This document shows positions 1 through 8,001 of a stretch of 50,135 nucleotides of DNA, in pieces. A program made the translations under genes and the position numbers. Within the stretch, counting starts at the first letter, position 1. Each line of letters begins with the position of its first letter. A model generated the notes under the pieces. The model was not told the DNA's origin. It was given only the letters and a program-made list of their open reading frames with translations, and ran no database searches. Location of the stretch: the NCBI GenBank assembly GCA_934120675.1, contig CAKOUU010000012.1, forward strand, positions 1-50,135, given 5' to 3'. This DNA is from an uncultured Clostridia bacterium (lineage in GTDB: Bacteria; Bacillota; Clostridia; TANB77; CAG-508).

Positions 1-80
1 ATAACATGAAAGGAGTTGCTTTGCTACAAAGCTAAAGCCTATGTTACTACCGGCATAGCCGGAAGATTATTTACATAAAA

Positions 81-120
81 AGAAAAAGACTATAGCTTTA
101 TTAAACTATAGTCTTTTTCT
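81..120. terminator. Bidirectional rho-independent terminator
   Basis: A perfect 15-base inverted repeat (AGAAAAAGACTATAG and its complement) encloses a loop of about 10 bases. The T-rich and A-rich flanks let it work in both directions. It ends the ABC exporter operon coming from the right. The first 80 bases hold no gene I can assign; a plus-strand reading frame closing at 33-35 could be the tail of a gene outside the window. Confidence 0.75.
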
Positions 121-1994
121 TATTCCACTTCATCATTGCAGTCTTCAAATTGTGAATTATATAATTTTGCATAGAAGCCATCTTTTGCAAGTAATTCATC
201 ATGTGTACCTTGCTCAACAATATCTCCGTGGTCCATAACTAAAATCAAATCAGCATTTTTTATTGTAGATAATCTATGTGCAATAATAAAACTTGTTCTA
301 CCTTCCATTAAATTATCCATAGCAGCTTGAATTTGTTGTTCAGTTCTTGTATCTATTGAACTTGTAGCCTCATCTAAAATCAATATTTTAGGGTCTGCAA
401 GTATAACTCTAGCAATTGTTAGCAATTGTTTTTGCCCTGCAGATATATTTGTTGATTCTTCATTAATTTTTGCGTCATATCCTTTTGATAATGTTTTTAT
501 ATAATGATGTATATGCGCTGCTTTAGCTGCTTTTATAACATCAGAATCTGTTGCTTCTGGCTTACTATATTTAATATTTTCTTTTATAGTTCCACCAAAT
601 AACCATGTATCTTGAAGAACCATACCAAACATTTTTCTAAGGTCTCCACGTTTAAAATCTTTGATGTTGTTACCATCTAATAATATTTCACCACTATTTA
701 CATCATAAAATCTCATTAATAATTTAACCATTGTTGTTTTACCAGCGCCTGTTGGCCCAACAATTGCAATTTTTTGGCCGTCTTTAACTTTTGCATTAAA
801 GTCATTTATTATTGTTTTTTCTGGGTCATATCCAAAATGAACATTTTTAAATTCAATGTTTCCTTTTAGTCCATCTGTTGATACTGGATTTTTTACATCT
901 TCAACTTCTTCAGGCTCTTCTAAGAATTCAAATATTCTTTCAGCAGCTGCAATCATTGATTGTATTGTACTTGATATTTGTGCGACTTGACCTATTGGTT
1001 GTGTAAATTGTTTATTGTATTGTATAAAACTTTGGATATTACCAACTGTGATTCTTCCTTTTACTGCAAAATATCCACCTAAAATTGCTACTGCAACATA
1101 TCCAACATTACCTACAAAATTCATTAATGGATGCATTAAGCCTGATAAGAATTGTGAACGCCATCCTGATTTATATAGTTCTTGATTTTCTTTTTCAAAT
1201 TCTTTTATTGCTTGTTCTTCTCTTCCGAAAACTTTAACAATATTGTGTCCACCATAAACTTCCTCTACTTGGCCATTTACATGTCCTAAGTATTCTTGTT
1301 GTTTTACGAAATATTTTTGTGATTTTCCTATTACTTTTTTTAGTATTACTCCTGATATTGGTAATATCAATAGGCTTACAATTGTCATTTCCCAACTTAT
1401 TGAAAACATCATTACTAATATTCCTATAATTGTGAAAATTGATGTTATAATTTGTGTAATACTTTGGTTTAACCCTGTGCTTAATGTGTCAACATCATTT
1501 GAGATTATTGATAAAACTTCTCCATTTGTCTTTTTGTCAAAATATTTCATTGGCAATTTGTTTATTTTTTCTGTCAATTCATTTCTTATTTTATATGTTA
1601 CTTTTTGTGCAACACCTGCCATAATGTAACTTTGAATCATTGAGAATAGTGCACTTACGCCATATAGTCCTAGTGCGAATAAAATAATTTTTCCTATTTT
1701 TGCAAAATCTATTCCACCAGTTCTGTTTATTTTATTCATTAGTCCTGTATATATTTCTGTTGTAGCATTTCCTAAGATTTTTGGTCCAACAATACTAAAT
1801 ATTGTACTTCCAATTGCAAATATCATTACAATTATTATTGCTATTTTATAACTTGATAATCTTTGTCCTAACTTCTTTATTGTCCCTTTTACATCTTTTG
1901 CTTTTTCTACTGGACCACGTCCTCCTGGTCCACCGCCCATTGGTCCATGTCCTCTCATTCTTGGAGGTCTATTTATTGTTTGATTATTACTCAT
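120..1994 (-). CDS. ABC exporter subunit, catalytic half of a heterodimeric multidrug-type transporter
   Basis: This is a type I exporter half-transporter: an N-terminal Gly/Pro/Arg-rich cytosolic tail, six membrane segments (about residues 45-330) and an ATPase domain. Walker A GPTGAGKTT lies near residue 415, Walker B ILILDEATS near 540 with the catalytic Glu, and the switch His in IIAHR near 571. The signature motif near 519 is ISAGQ instead of SGGQ. In heterodimeric exporters of the TM287/288 and BmrCD kind such a signature completes the degenerate site of the partner. I chose the ATG at 1994 because AAGGAGG sits 7 bases before it; an upstream in-frame TTG at 2015 would bury that site. 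The gene overlaps its upstream partner by 8 bases, which suggests translational coupling. The substrate is unknown; drugs or peptides are likely. Confidence 0.9.
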   Translation of the reverse strand: MSNNQTINRPPRMRGHGPMGGGPGGRGPVEKAKDVKGTIKKLGQRLSSYKIAIIIVMIFAIGSTIFSIVGPKILGNATTEIYTGLMNKINRTGGIDFAKIGKIILFALGLYGVSALFSMIQSYIMAGVAQKVTYKIRNELTEKINKLPMKYFDKKTNGEVLSIISNDVDTLSTGLNQSITQIITSIFTIIGILVMMFSISWEMTIVSLLILPISGVILKKVIGKSQKYFVKQQEYLGHVNGQVEEVYGGHNIVKVFGREEQAIKEFEKENQELYKSGWRSQFLSGLMHPLMNFVGNVGYVAVAILGGYFAVKGRITVGNIQSFIQYNKQFTQPIGQVAQISSTIQSMIAAAERIFEFLEEPEEVEDVKNPVSTDGLKGNIEFKNVHFGYDPEKTIINDFNAKVKDGQKIAIVGPTGAGKTTMVKLLMRFYDVNSGEILLDGNNIKDFKRGDLRKMFGMVLQDTWLFGGTIKENIKYSKPEATDSDVIKAAKAAHIHHYIKTLSKGYDAKINEESTNISAGQKQLLTIARVILADPKILILDEATSSIDTRTEQQIQAAMDNLMEGRTSFIIAHRLSTIKNADLILVMDHGDIVEQGTHDELLAKDGFYAKLYNSQFEDCNDEVE

Positions 1995-4197
1995 GTTCTT
2001 TACCTCCTTCTCCAATTAATTTATTTTTTTCAGCTCTTAAATTAGAATCTTGTAAGTTTAGTTCCTCTGCTGAAAGTTGTGATAATGCAATTTGTTTATA
2101 TGTTTCATTAGTTTTGATTAATTCTTCATGTGTTCCTTTTCCTACAACTTTTCCATCTTCTAATACTATAATTTGGTCAGCATTTAAAATTGTATTAATT
2201 CTTTGTGCTACAATAATTACTGTTTTATCTTGTGTCTTTTTAGCAAGTTCTGCTCTTAAAATACTATCTGTTTTGAAATCAAGTGCAGAAAAACTATCGT
2301 CAAATACTAATATTTCTGGGTCAATTGCTATTGCTCTTGCAATTGATAATCTTTGCTTTTGACCACCAGACACATTACTTCCGCCTTGTGCAATTGGTTC
2401 TTGATATTTTTCCGGTTTTGATTCAATAAATTCAGTTGCCTGTGCTATTTGAGCTGCCTCTATCATTTGCTCGTCAGACATGCTTGGATTTCCATATTTT
2501 ATATTAGATTCTATTGTTCCAGAGAACAATATTCCTTTTTGTGGTACAAATCCTATAATTTTTCTTAGGTCTTTATTTGATATATCTTTAATATCAACAC
2601 CATCTATTAAAAGATTTCCTGATGTTATATCATAAAATCTAGGTATCAAATTAACTATTGTAGATTTTCCGCTACCTGTGCTTCCTATTATAGCAGTTGT
2701 TTTTCCTGGTTCTGCAGTAAATGAAATATCACTTAAAACCTCTTCATCACTATCTGGATATCTAAATGAAACATTTTTAAATTCAACAAGTCCTCTTTTG
2801 TTTGGATTTAATTTTTTAGGTTCTTTACTATCTTTTATTGCTTCATCTGTTTCGATTATTTCATTTATACGATTTGCAGATACTGATGCTCTTGGTAACA
2901 TTATTGAAACCATTGATATCATTAAGAAGCTCATTACAATTTGCATTGTATATTGAATAAATGCCATCATATTTCCAACTTGCATTGTTCCATTATCAAT
3001 TCCATGTGCTCCAACCCAAACGATTAACAATGAGATTCCATTCATAATTAACATTAATGTTGGCATCATAAAACTCATTGCTCTGTTAACAAAAAGGTTG
3101 GTTTTTGTTAAATCCATATTTGCTTTATCAAATCTTTTTTCTTCTTTCTTTTCTGTATTGAATGCTCTAATTACTGGTAAACCTGTTAAGATTTCTCTTG
3201 CAACTAGGTTTAGTTTATCAATTAATTGTTGTAATTTTTTGAATCTTGGCATTGCAATTATAAATAATGTTGCAACTACAAATAATATTGTTATAATTGC
3301 TACTCCTATTATCCATGCCATTGAGTTATCACTTTGATTTAGTACTCTTAAAAATCCTCCAATACCTATAATTGGTGCATATACAAGGACTCTAAATAGT
3401 ATTGCTATTAACCCTTGAATTTGTTGAATATCATTTGTTGAACGTGTTATTAAAGATGCTGTACTATATTCTGAAAATTCTTTGTTTGAAAATCTAAGTA
3501 CTTTTTTGAATACTTTTTCTCTTAATGTTTTTGCAAGTCTTGCTGCAACTCTTGCAGATAAACACATAATTGATATTGCAGATATCATAATTATTAATGA
3601 TATTCCTAGCATTTTTAGTCCTGCCATTATTATGTATTGATTTTGTATGCTGTCTGTATTCATTCCTATTGCTTTGTATTCATTTTTAACTTCTTGTATT
3701 GCTGCTTGTTCTAATATACTGTCTTGCATATCATCAAGTTTTTGATTTACTGTTTCTAACATTTTGTCTAGTTGCCCTTTTGGCATTTGCTTTGTAACAC
3801 TAAGCATCATTAAAGGTTTAGCCATTAACAAATCCAATTCTTCTTGTTCACTACTACTTATTTTTTTAATTTTATATAAAGATTCATTTTCTAATGCTGG
3901 ATATTTTTTTACTAATTTTTCATATTCGGCACTATCTAAATTATCTTTTGATATTTCTTCATATGATGCTAAAATTTTGTCGTCTTCCTCTGTAAATATT
4001 AGCATATTTTCCATTTCTGATTTTCTTATTACTTCTGGTGCTACATTTTCAATTCCACCATTTTGGATACCTACATTGACTATTTTTGATGTGTAGTCTG
4101 GTAATGTTAAATCTCCTGCTGCTTGAACTATTAATAATAGTACTATTGTAATTACTGATATCCATGATTCTTTTAAATTTTTTAATACTTTAAACAT
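1987..4197 (-). CDS. ABC exporter subunit, degenerate-site half of a heterodimeric transporter
   Basis: This is the partner of the preceding exporter gene, 736 residues long. Between the first and second membrane segments there is an unusually long extracytoplasmic insert (about residues 30-190), mostly charged and helical. The ATPase domain has Walker A GSTGSGKST near residue 507 and a canonical signature VSGGQ near 610. Walker B reads ILVFDDS near 632, with Asp in place of the catalytic Glu, and the switch region reads IVAQR near 662, with Gln in place of His. Both changes are the known pattern for the non-hydrolysing site of asymmetric exporters. Its start overlaps the end of the TetR-type gene by 8 bases, so the three genes form one operon under the operator-bearing promoter at 4931-4959. 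Confidence 0.9.
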   Translation of the reverse strand: MFKVLKNLKESWISVITIVLLLIVQAAGDLTLPDYTSKIVNVGIQNGGIENVAPEVIRKSEMENMLIFTEEDDKILASYEEISKDNLDSAEYEKLVKKYPALENESLYKIKKISSSEQEELDLLMAKPLMMLSVTKQMPKGQLDKMLETVNQKLDDMQDSILEQAAIQEVKNEYKAIGMNTDSIQNQYIIMAGLKMLGISLIIMISAISIMCLSARVAARLAKTLREKVFKKVLRFSNKEFSEYSTASLITRSTNDIQQIQGLIAILFRVLVYAPIIGIGGFLRVLNQSDNSMAWIIGVAIITILFVVATLFIIAMPRFKKLQQLIDKLNLVAREILTGLPVIRAFNTEKKEEKRFDKANMDLTKTNLFVNRAMSFMMPTLMLIMNGISLLIVWVGAHGIDNGTMQVGNMMAFIQYTMQIVMSFLMISMVSIMLPRASVSANRINEIIETDEAIKDSKEPKKLNPNKRGLVEFKNVSFRYPDSDEEVLSDISFTAEPGKTTAIIGSTGSGKSTIVNLIPRFYDITSGNLLIDGVDIKDISNKDLRKIIGFVPQKGILFSGTIESNIKYGNPSMSDEQMIEAAQIAQATEFIESKPEKYQEPIAQGGSNVSGGQKQRLSIARAIAIDPEILVFDDSFSALDFKTDSILRAELAKKTQDKTVIIVAQRINTILNADQIIVLEDGKVVGKGTHEELIKTNETYKQIALSQLSAEELNLQDSNLRAEKNKLIGEGGKEHE

Positions 4198-4811
4198 GCT
4201 TTTCTCCTCTCATAATTCCATATTTCAAATACTCAATTTGTTTTAAGAAATTTTCTCTTGCTTCTTCTTTTGAGTCATATTTAAATCTCATTACAATCGC
4301 TTTCGTAGTTACTGTAAATAAGATTTTCTCTACGATTTCAAATTCTTCTTTTGAATTTACTCTTAAATTTGAAGTATCAATATACTCATAAAAGTCCTTT
4401 ATTTTTTTAGGTCTTTCTTCTACAAATTTTTTGAATATTTTACCATCATCACTTGTTTTTAGGTTTCCAAATATTTTTCTGTAAAATTCCATATCTTCGT
4501 TTTTTATCAGGTTATTATCTACACAGTCATACATTGATATAAAAATTTTAAATATGTCACCTTTAGATTTTATTACTTTTTCCTGCATTTGTGCATTCAT
4601 TTCTTTAAAATGTATATTTAAAATATACCCGTAATAAATCTTCTTTACTTTCAAAATATTGATAAAAACTTCCTCTTGCAATATCTGCATCTTCTACAAT
4701 ATTTTTTATTGATGTCTGTTCAAATGGTACTCGTGCAAATTCTTTTTTTGCTGCTTTTATTATTTTGTCTTTTTTTTCTTCTGGCAACTTTACAAATGTT
4801 TCTTTTGGCAT
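4190..4811 (-). pseudogene. TetR-family repressor of the ABC exporter, frameshifted
   Basis: The N-terminal part (start ATG at 4811 after AGGTGGTGA) is a clear TetR helix-turn-helix, with TSIKNIVEDADIARGSFYQYF followed by SKEDLL. The reading frame then fails after LLRVYFKYTF. The rest of a TetR ligand-binding domain continues in another frame as GYILNIHFKEM and runs to the stop at 4190. Removing one C (plus-strand G at 4631) restores an unbroken protein of about 206 residues reading SKEDLLGYILNIHF. The stop overlaps the ABC gene start by 8 bases, so it is the first gene of the exporter operon. If the frameshift is real, the repressor is truncated to its DNA-binding domain and the operon is probably derepressed. 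A sequencing error is the other explanation. Confidence 0.85.
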
Positions 4812-4914
4812 ATTCTCACCACCTTTTATTATCATTCTTTACTATTGTCTTTTTCTCTTATAGTGACAAACTATTTTTTTGTTCATGTCTGTATAAATTA
4901 TTTCAAAAAGTAAA

Positions 4915-4959
4915 ATGACACTGTGTCATTATTATAAGTGACACTGTGTCATTTGTCAA
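4915..4959 (-). promoter_or_regulatory. Promoter of the tetR-ABC operon with two operator palindromes
   Basis: On the minus strand a consensus promoter reads TTGACA (4954-4959), 17 bases, TATAAT (4931-4936). One palindrome, TGACACTGTGTCA (4939-4951), fills the spacer between the two boxes. A second copy, ATGACACTGTGTCAT (4915-4929), sits just downstream around the transcription start. The centres are 23 bases apart, about two helical turns. This is the classic layout of TetR-type autoregulation: bound repressor would block polymerase. The assignment to the adjacent tetR gene is inference from position. Confidence 0.85.
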
Positions 4960-5035
4960 TATTTTTATTGTATCTTTTTTGTGAATTCTTTGTGAACACA
5001 ATTATAAAATATGATTATAAACATATAAATTTGTT

Positions 5036-5725
5036 TTATAAAATATTTAAAATCTCATCTAACCTAGATACAGTATAATATTCTATTTTTCTTATTCCAT
5101 CTTCTGTTTCTAATTCATAATATAAAATCCTACTAGTCTTCTCAGATTCTTTTGGATTATAATAAATTGCTTGAAGACCCGCTTTTAATGCTCCTTCTAT
5201 ATCCCTTGCAAAACTATCTCCTATCATTATACATTCTTCTGGTTTATTTTCCCCAATTGCTTGCATAAACGCTTCTTTAAATGGTTTTCTTTTTGTATTT
5301 TCTGCAGCATATATTTCTTGAAAATATTTTAAAATATTTGTTTTTTCTAATCTTTTAATTTGTTGATTTTTAAACCAATCTGTTAAACAAACCATTTCAT
5401 ATTTCTTACTCAATTCTTCAAGCGTTACTAAAATTGAATCTTCTATTTTTTCTGGTACGCAACCTGCCCATTTCTCAATAATTTTATCCATAAATTCTTT
5501 AGGATATTTTTTCCCTGTATATTCATTTATATAATTTATCATATTTTCTTTATTAAATGAATAATATACATTTTCATATTCTCCAAAGGCTTTTTTTATT
5601 TTATTAAATTCTTCATTTGAACATTCTGTATTTAATTCTTTTAACGCCTCAAATATTTCGTTATAATATTCATTTTTCCAAGGTATTAGTGTATTATCTA
5701 TATCAAATATTACTCTTTTTATCAT
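5036..5725 (-). CDS. HAD-superfamily hydrolase (phosphatase-like)
   Basis: A cytosolic HAD hydrolase of about 229 residues. Motif I, FDIDNT, is near residue 8, with the nucleophile Asp and the acid/base Asp two residues on. A Thr in VCLTDW fits motif II, a conserved Lys lies in TKRKPF, and motif IV is MIGDSFARDIEGA. A helical cap lies between motifs I and II. The family removes phosphate from small metabolites; the substrate is not readable here. The ATG at 5725 (MIKRV) is preferred over a TTG at 5743 because it gives the usual HAD N-terminus; the ribosome site before it (GATGAG) is weak. It lies 70 bases after lexA on the same strand and may be read through from it. Confidence 0.85.
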   Translation of the reverse strand: MIKRVIFDIDNTLIPWKNEYYNEIFEALKELNTECSNEEFNKIKKAFGEYENVYYSFNKENMINYINEYTGKKYPKEFMDKIIEKWAGCVPEKIEDSILVTLEELSKKYEMVCLTDWFKNQQIKRLEKTNILKYFQEIYAAENTKRKPFKEAFMQAIGENKPEECIMIGDSFARDIEGALKAGLQAIYYNPKESEKTSRILYYELETEDGIRKIEYYTVSRLDEILNIL

Positions 5726-5796
5726 CTCATCTAGTATAATCAATTTTATAAAGCATTAATCAAAAATTGATTATTCCCTTTCTCCAAATTAAATCG

Positions 5797-6447
5797 TTAC
5801 ATTTTTCTAAATACGCCACATACTTTTCCCAAAATCTCACAATTTGGAACTATTATTGGGTCCATTGTACTATTTTCAGGTTGTAATCTTATATGATCTG
5901 TTTCTTTATAAAATGTTTTTACAGTTGCTTCATCTTCTATTAATGCAACAACAATTTCACCATTGTTTGCATTACTTTGTTTTCTTACTAATATGTAATC
6001 ACCATCTAAAATTCCTGCCTCTATCATACTTTCCCCTCTAACTGTAAGCATAAAACAGTCAGAATTCCCAACAAAGTCAATTGGAATTGGGAATGTATCT
6101 GTTACATTTTCAACTGCTAAAATAGGCATACCTGCTGTTATTTTTCCAACAACTGGTACCTCTACTAATTCCTTTTGAGTATAGAAGTCTTTTGTTGATG
6201 TTTTCTTTGATTCACCATCTGTTCCTTTTAATAATCTTAATGTTCTTCCTTTTTTATCTTGTTTTTTAATATATCCTTTATCTTCTAGTCTAGCTAAATA
6301 CCCATGTACTGTAGCTGTTGAGCTTAATCCTACAGCTTTTCCTATTTCCCTAACTGAAGGTGGATAACCTACACTCATAATTTGTTTTTCGATATATCTT
6401 AATATTGCTTTTTCTCTTACATTTAATTCTGGTCTTTTTCTTGGCAT
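5797..6447 (-). CDS. lexA: LexA repressor (SOS response)
   Basis: A 216-residue LexA with all working parts. The N-terminal winged helix-turn-helix is at residues 1-70 (YPPSVREIGKAVGLSSTATVH). The self-cleavage site is Ala105-Gly106 (KITAGMPI), with catalytic Ser140 (RGESM) and Lys177 (ATVKTF). It represses DNA-damage genes and cuts itself when stimulated by RecA filaments. The start ATG at 6447 follows ATGGAGTGAG; upstream in-frame codons lack a ribosome site. Its promoter carries an AT-rich LexA-like box, and two other promoters in the window (dinD, DUF1016 nuclease) carry related boxes, so its regulon is partly visible here. Confidence 0.97.
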   Translation of the reverse strand: MPRKRPELNVREKAILRYIEKQIMSVGYPPSVREIGKAVGLSSTATVHGYLARLEDKGYIKKQDKKGRTLRLLKGTDGESKKTSTKDFYTQKELVEVPVVGKITAGMPILAVENVTDTFPIPIDFVGNSDCFMLTVRGESMIEAGILDGDYILVRKQSNANNGEIVVALIEDEATVKTFYKETDHIRLQPENSTMDPIIVPNCEILGKVCGVFRKM

Positions 6448-6476
6448 AAAACTCACTCCATTTCTCATTTTTGTAC

Positions 6477-6515
6477 ATAATATCACACAAACAAAAAAAT
6501 GTCAAACATAAATTT
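6477..6515 (-). promoter_or_regulatory. lexA promoter with possible self-operator
   Basis: The minus strand reads TTGACA (6500-6505), 17 bases, TATTAT (6477-6482). The bases AAATTTATGTTT (6504-6515) overlap the upstream box and resemble, imperfectly, the AAACATATGTTT palindrome found in the dinD promoter. The promoter is well supported; the operator is a weaker inference because one half-site is degenerate. Confidence 0.6.
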
Positions 6516-6530
6516 GCTTTTTTTAAAATT

Positions 6531-6563
6531 TTTTTAGGGAAAACTTTTTATTTTTCCCTAAAA
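6531..6563 (-). terminator. Terminator after the surface-protein operon
   Basis: The inverted repeat TTTTAGGGAAAA/TTTTTCCCTAAAA flanks a short T/A loop, with T-runs on both sides. It lies between the stop of the anchored surface protein (6589) and the lexA promoter and separates the two units. Confidence 0.65.
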
Positions 6564-6588
6564 TCATACTTCAAAATATTAATCTTTT

Positions 6589-7992
6589 TTATTTAAATCT
6601 TTTACCCTTTGAACGTTTTTTCTTTGGTTTTTCTTCTTCATATTCTTCAAAATCATTATTTTCTTCTATATTTGAATCATTATTATTATCATAATTATTA
6701 AAAGAGTCATTTTCATTAACATCATTATCTTCAAAAACTCCTCCATATGGTATAAAAGCTTCATTCTTCTTACTTTTTACTTTACTTACTACAATTATTA
6801 TTATAACAATTAGTACAAGCACTGCAACAGTTGAAACTATAATGATATTTTTAATTTTATTTGCATTTGTATTTGTTTCTTCTTGATTTTCTACAGATTT
6901 ATTTACAATTATTTGATATGCAACATTTTTATCTTCTGTATCTCCTTTTACAAGAATTGTAATTACATTTTCTCCATCTTGTAAATTTTCATTTCCTGTT
7001 ATTTCAACATTTGCATTTTCCTCTGTTGCAATTGCCTCTATATCAAGTTTGTCAAGATTTTCTTTTAATTCTATTCTATATTCATATACATCAGTTTGAA
7101 ATTGTGGTTGTAGTTCCACACCTGCAATTGATAATTTTGTTAGTCCAAATGCTTGTGCTGTTGGATCCTCAACTTCATCTTCTGATGTTGTTTCGTTTGT
7201 AGTTTCTTCTGTTGTTTCATTTTCAGTACTATTATCGTCTTTTGTTTTTCTTGTTACATTTATAGTATATGTTTTATTGGCTGTTCCATCTTCAGATATA
7301 ACAACTACACTAAATGAATTTGTACCCTCTTTTAAAGTTTTCTTCCCTGTTCCTGATATTTTCTGTCCAGTTATTGTTTTTCTATTATTATCTTTAGCTT
7401 TTTCAGCATATATTTCTATTGATTCTACATTATTTGGTACTTCTGTACTGTATGAAGTTTTATTTGCACTAAATCCTGAAAAATCATTTGGTCTTATTCC
7501 TAAATTAGATAAAGTTGCAACATTTGATTTTGTTGTTGAACCAGTATTAGTATCAGTTTTCCCACCATTATTTCCTGCTGATGGATTTGAAGAACTACCA
7601 TTATTATTTTTGTTATTATTTGATGTGTTTTCAGAAACAGTTATTGTCTTGGTTCCAAATTTTCTTATAGTACTACCATCACCAGCTTCTGTAACGCTTC
7701 CCTCTAATGAAACAGTTAAATTTCCTGTAGAAGTCGGCGTATAACTTCCTGAAAAAGAGATATTTTTATTTCCTTGGACATTTTCAAATTCACTACTTGA
7801 TGCTATTTTTATTCCATTAACTTTTAATGTTAAATTCCATTGTACTGCACTTCCAGTAACAGTTATAGATATTGGTTTATTTACTGTTGCCGTATTATTG
7901 CACTGTATCCCTGCGTTTGCAGCATTGCTATAATTTTTTAAAGTAAATATTAATGCTATTGCAAAAAATATACTTATTATTTTTTTCTTCAT
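6589..7992 (-). CDS. Membrane-anchored surface protein with cadherin-like beta-sandwich domains
   Basis: 467 residues. The N-terminus is a signal peptide (KKKIISIFFAIALIF). An Ig-like segment (residues 25-120) follows, then a Ser/Asn/Gly-rich linker. Two modules match the cadherin-like beta-sandwich family: about residues 160-250 (NLGIRPNDFSGF through YTINVTRK) and 285-375 (SIAGVELQPQF through YQIIVNK), joined by a Thr/Glu-rich stretch. A membrane helix near 385-408 is followed by an acidic, then strongly basic cytosolic tail (KPKKKRSKGKRFK). It is therefore held in the membrane with its domains outside. It starts 9 bases after the glucosaminidase gene, behind AAGGAGG, so the two are co-transcribed and probably act together at the cell wall. 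Ligand unknown. Confidence 0.8.
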   Translation of the reverse strand: MKKKIISIFFAIALIFTLKNYSNAANAGIQCNNTATVNKPISITVTGSAVQWNLTLKVNGIKIASSSEFENVQGNKNISFSGSYTPTSTGNLTVSLEGSVTEAGDGSTIRKFGTKTITVSENTSNNNKNNNGSSSNPSAGNNGGKTDTNTGSTTKSNVATLSNLGIRPNDFSGFSANKTSYSTEVPNNVESIEIYAEKAKDNNRKTITGQKISGTGKKTLKEGTNSFSVVVISEDGTANKTYTINVTRKTKDDNSTENETTEETTNETTSEDEVEDPTAQAFGLTKLSIAGVELQPQFQTDVYEYRIELKENLDKLDIEAIATEENANVEITGNENLQDGENVITILVKGDTEDKNVAYQIIVNKSVENQEETNTNANKIKNIIIVSTVAVLVLIVIIIIVVSKVKSKKNEAFIPYGGVFEDNDVNENDSFNNYDNNNDSNIEENNDFEEYEEEKPKKKRSKGKRFK

Positions 7993-8001
7993 ATTTCCTC
8001 C

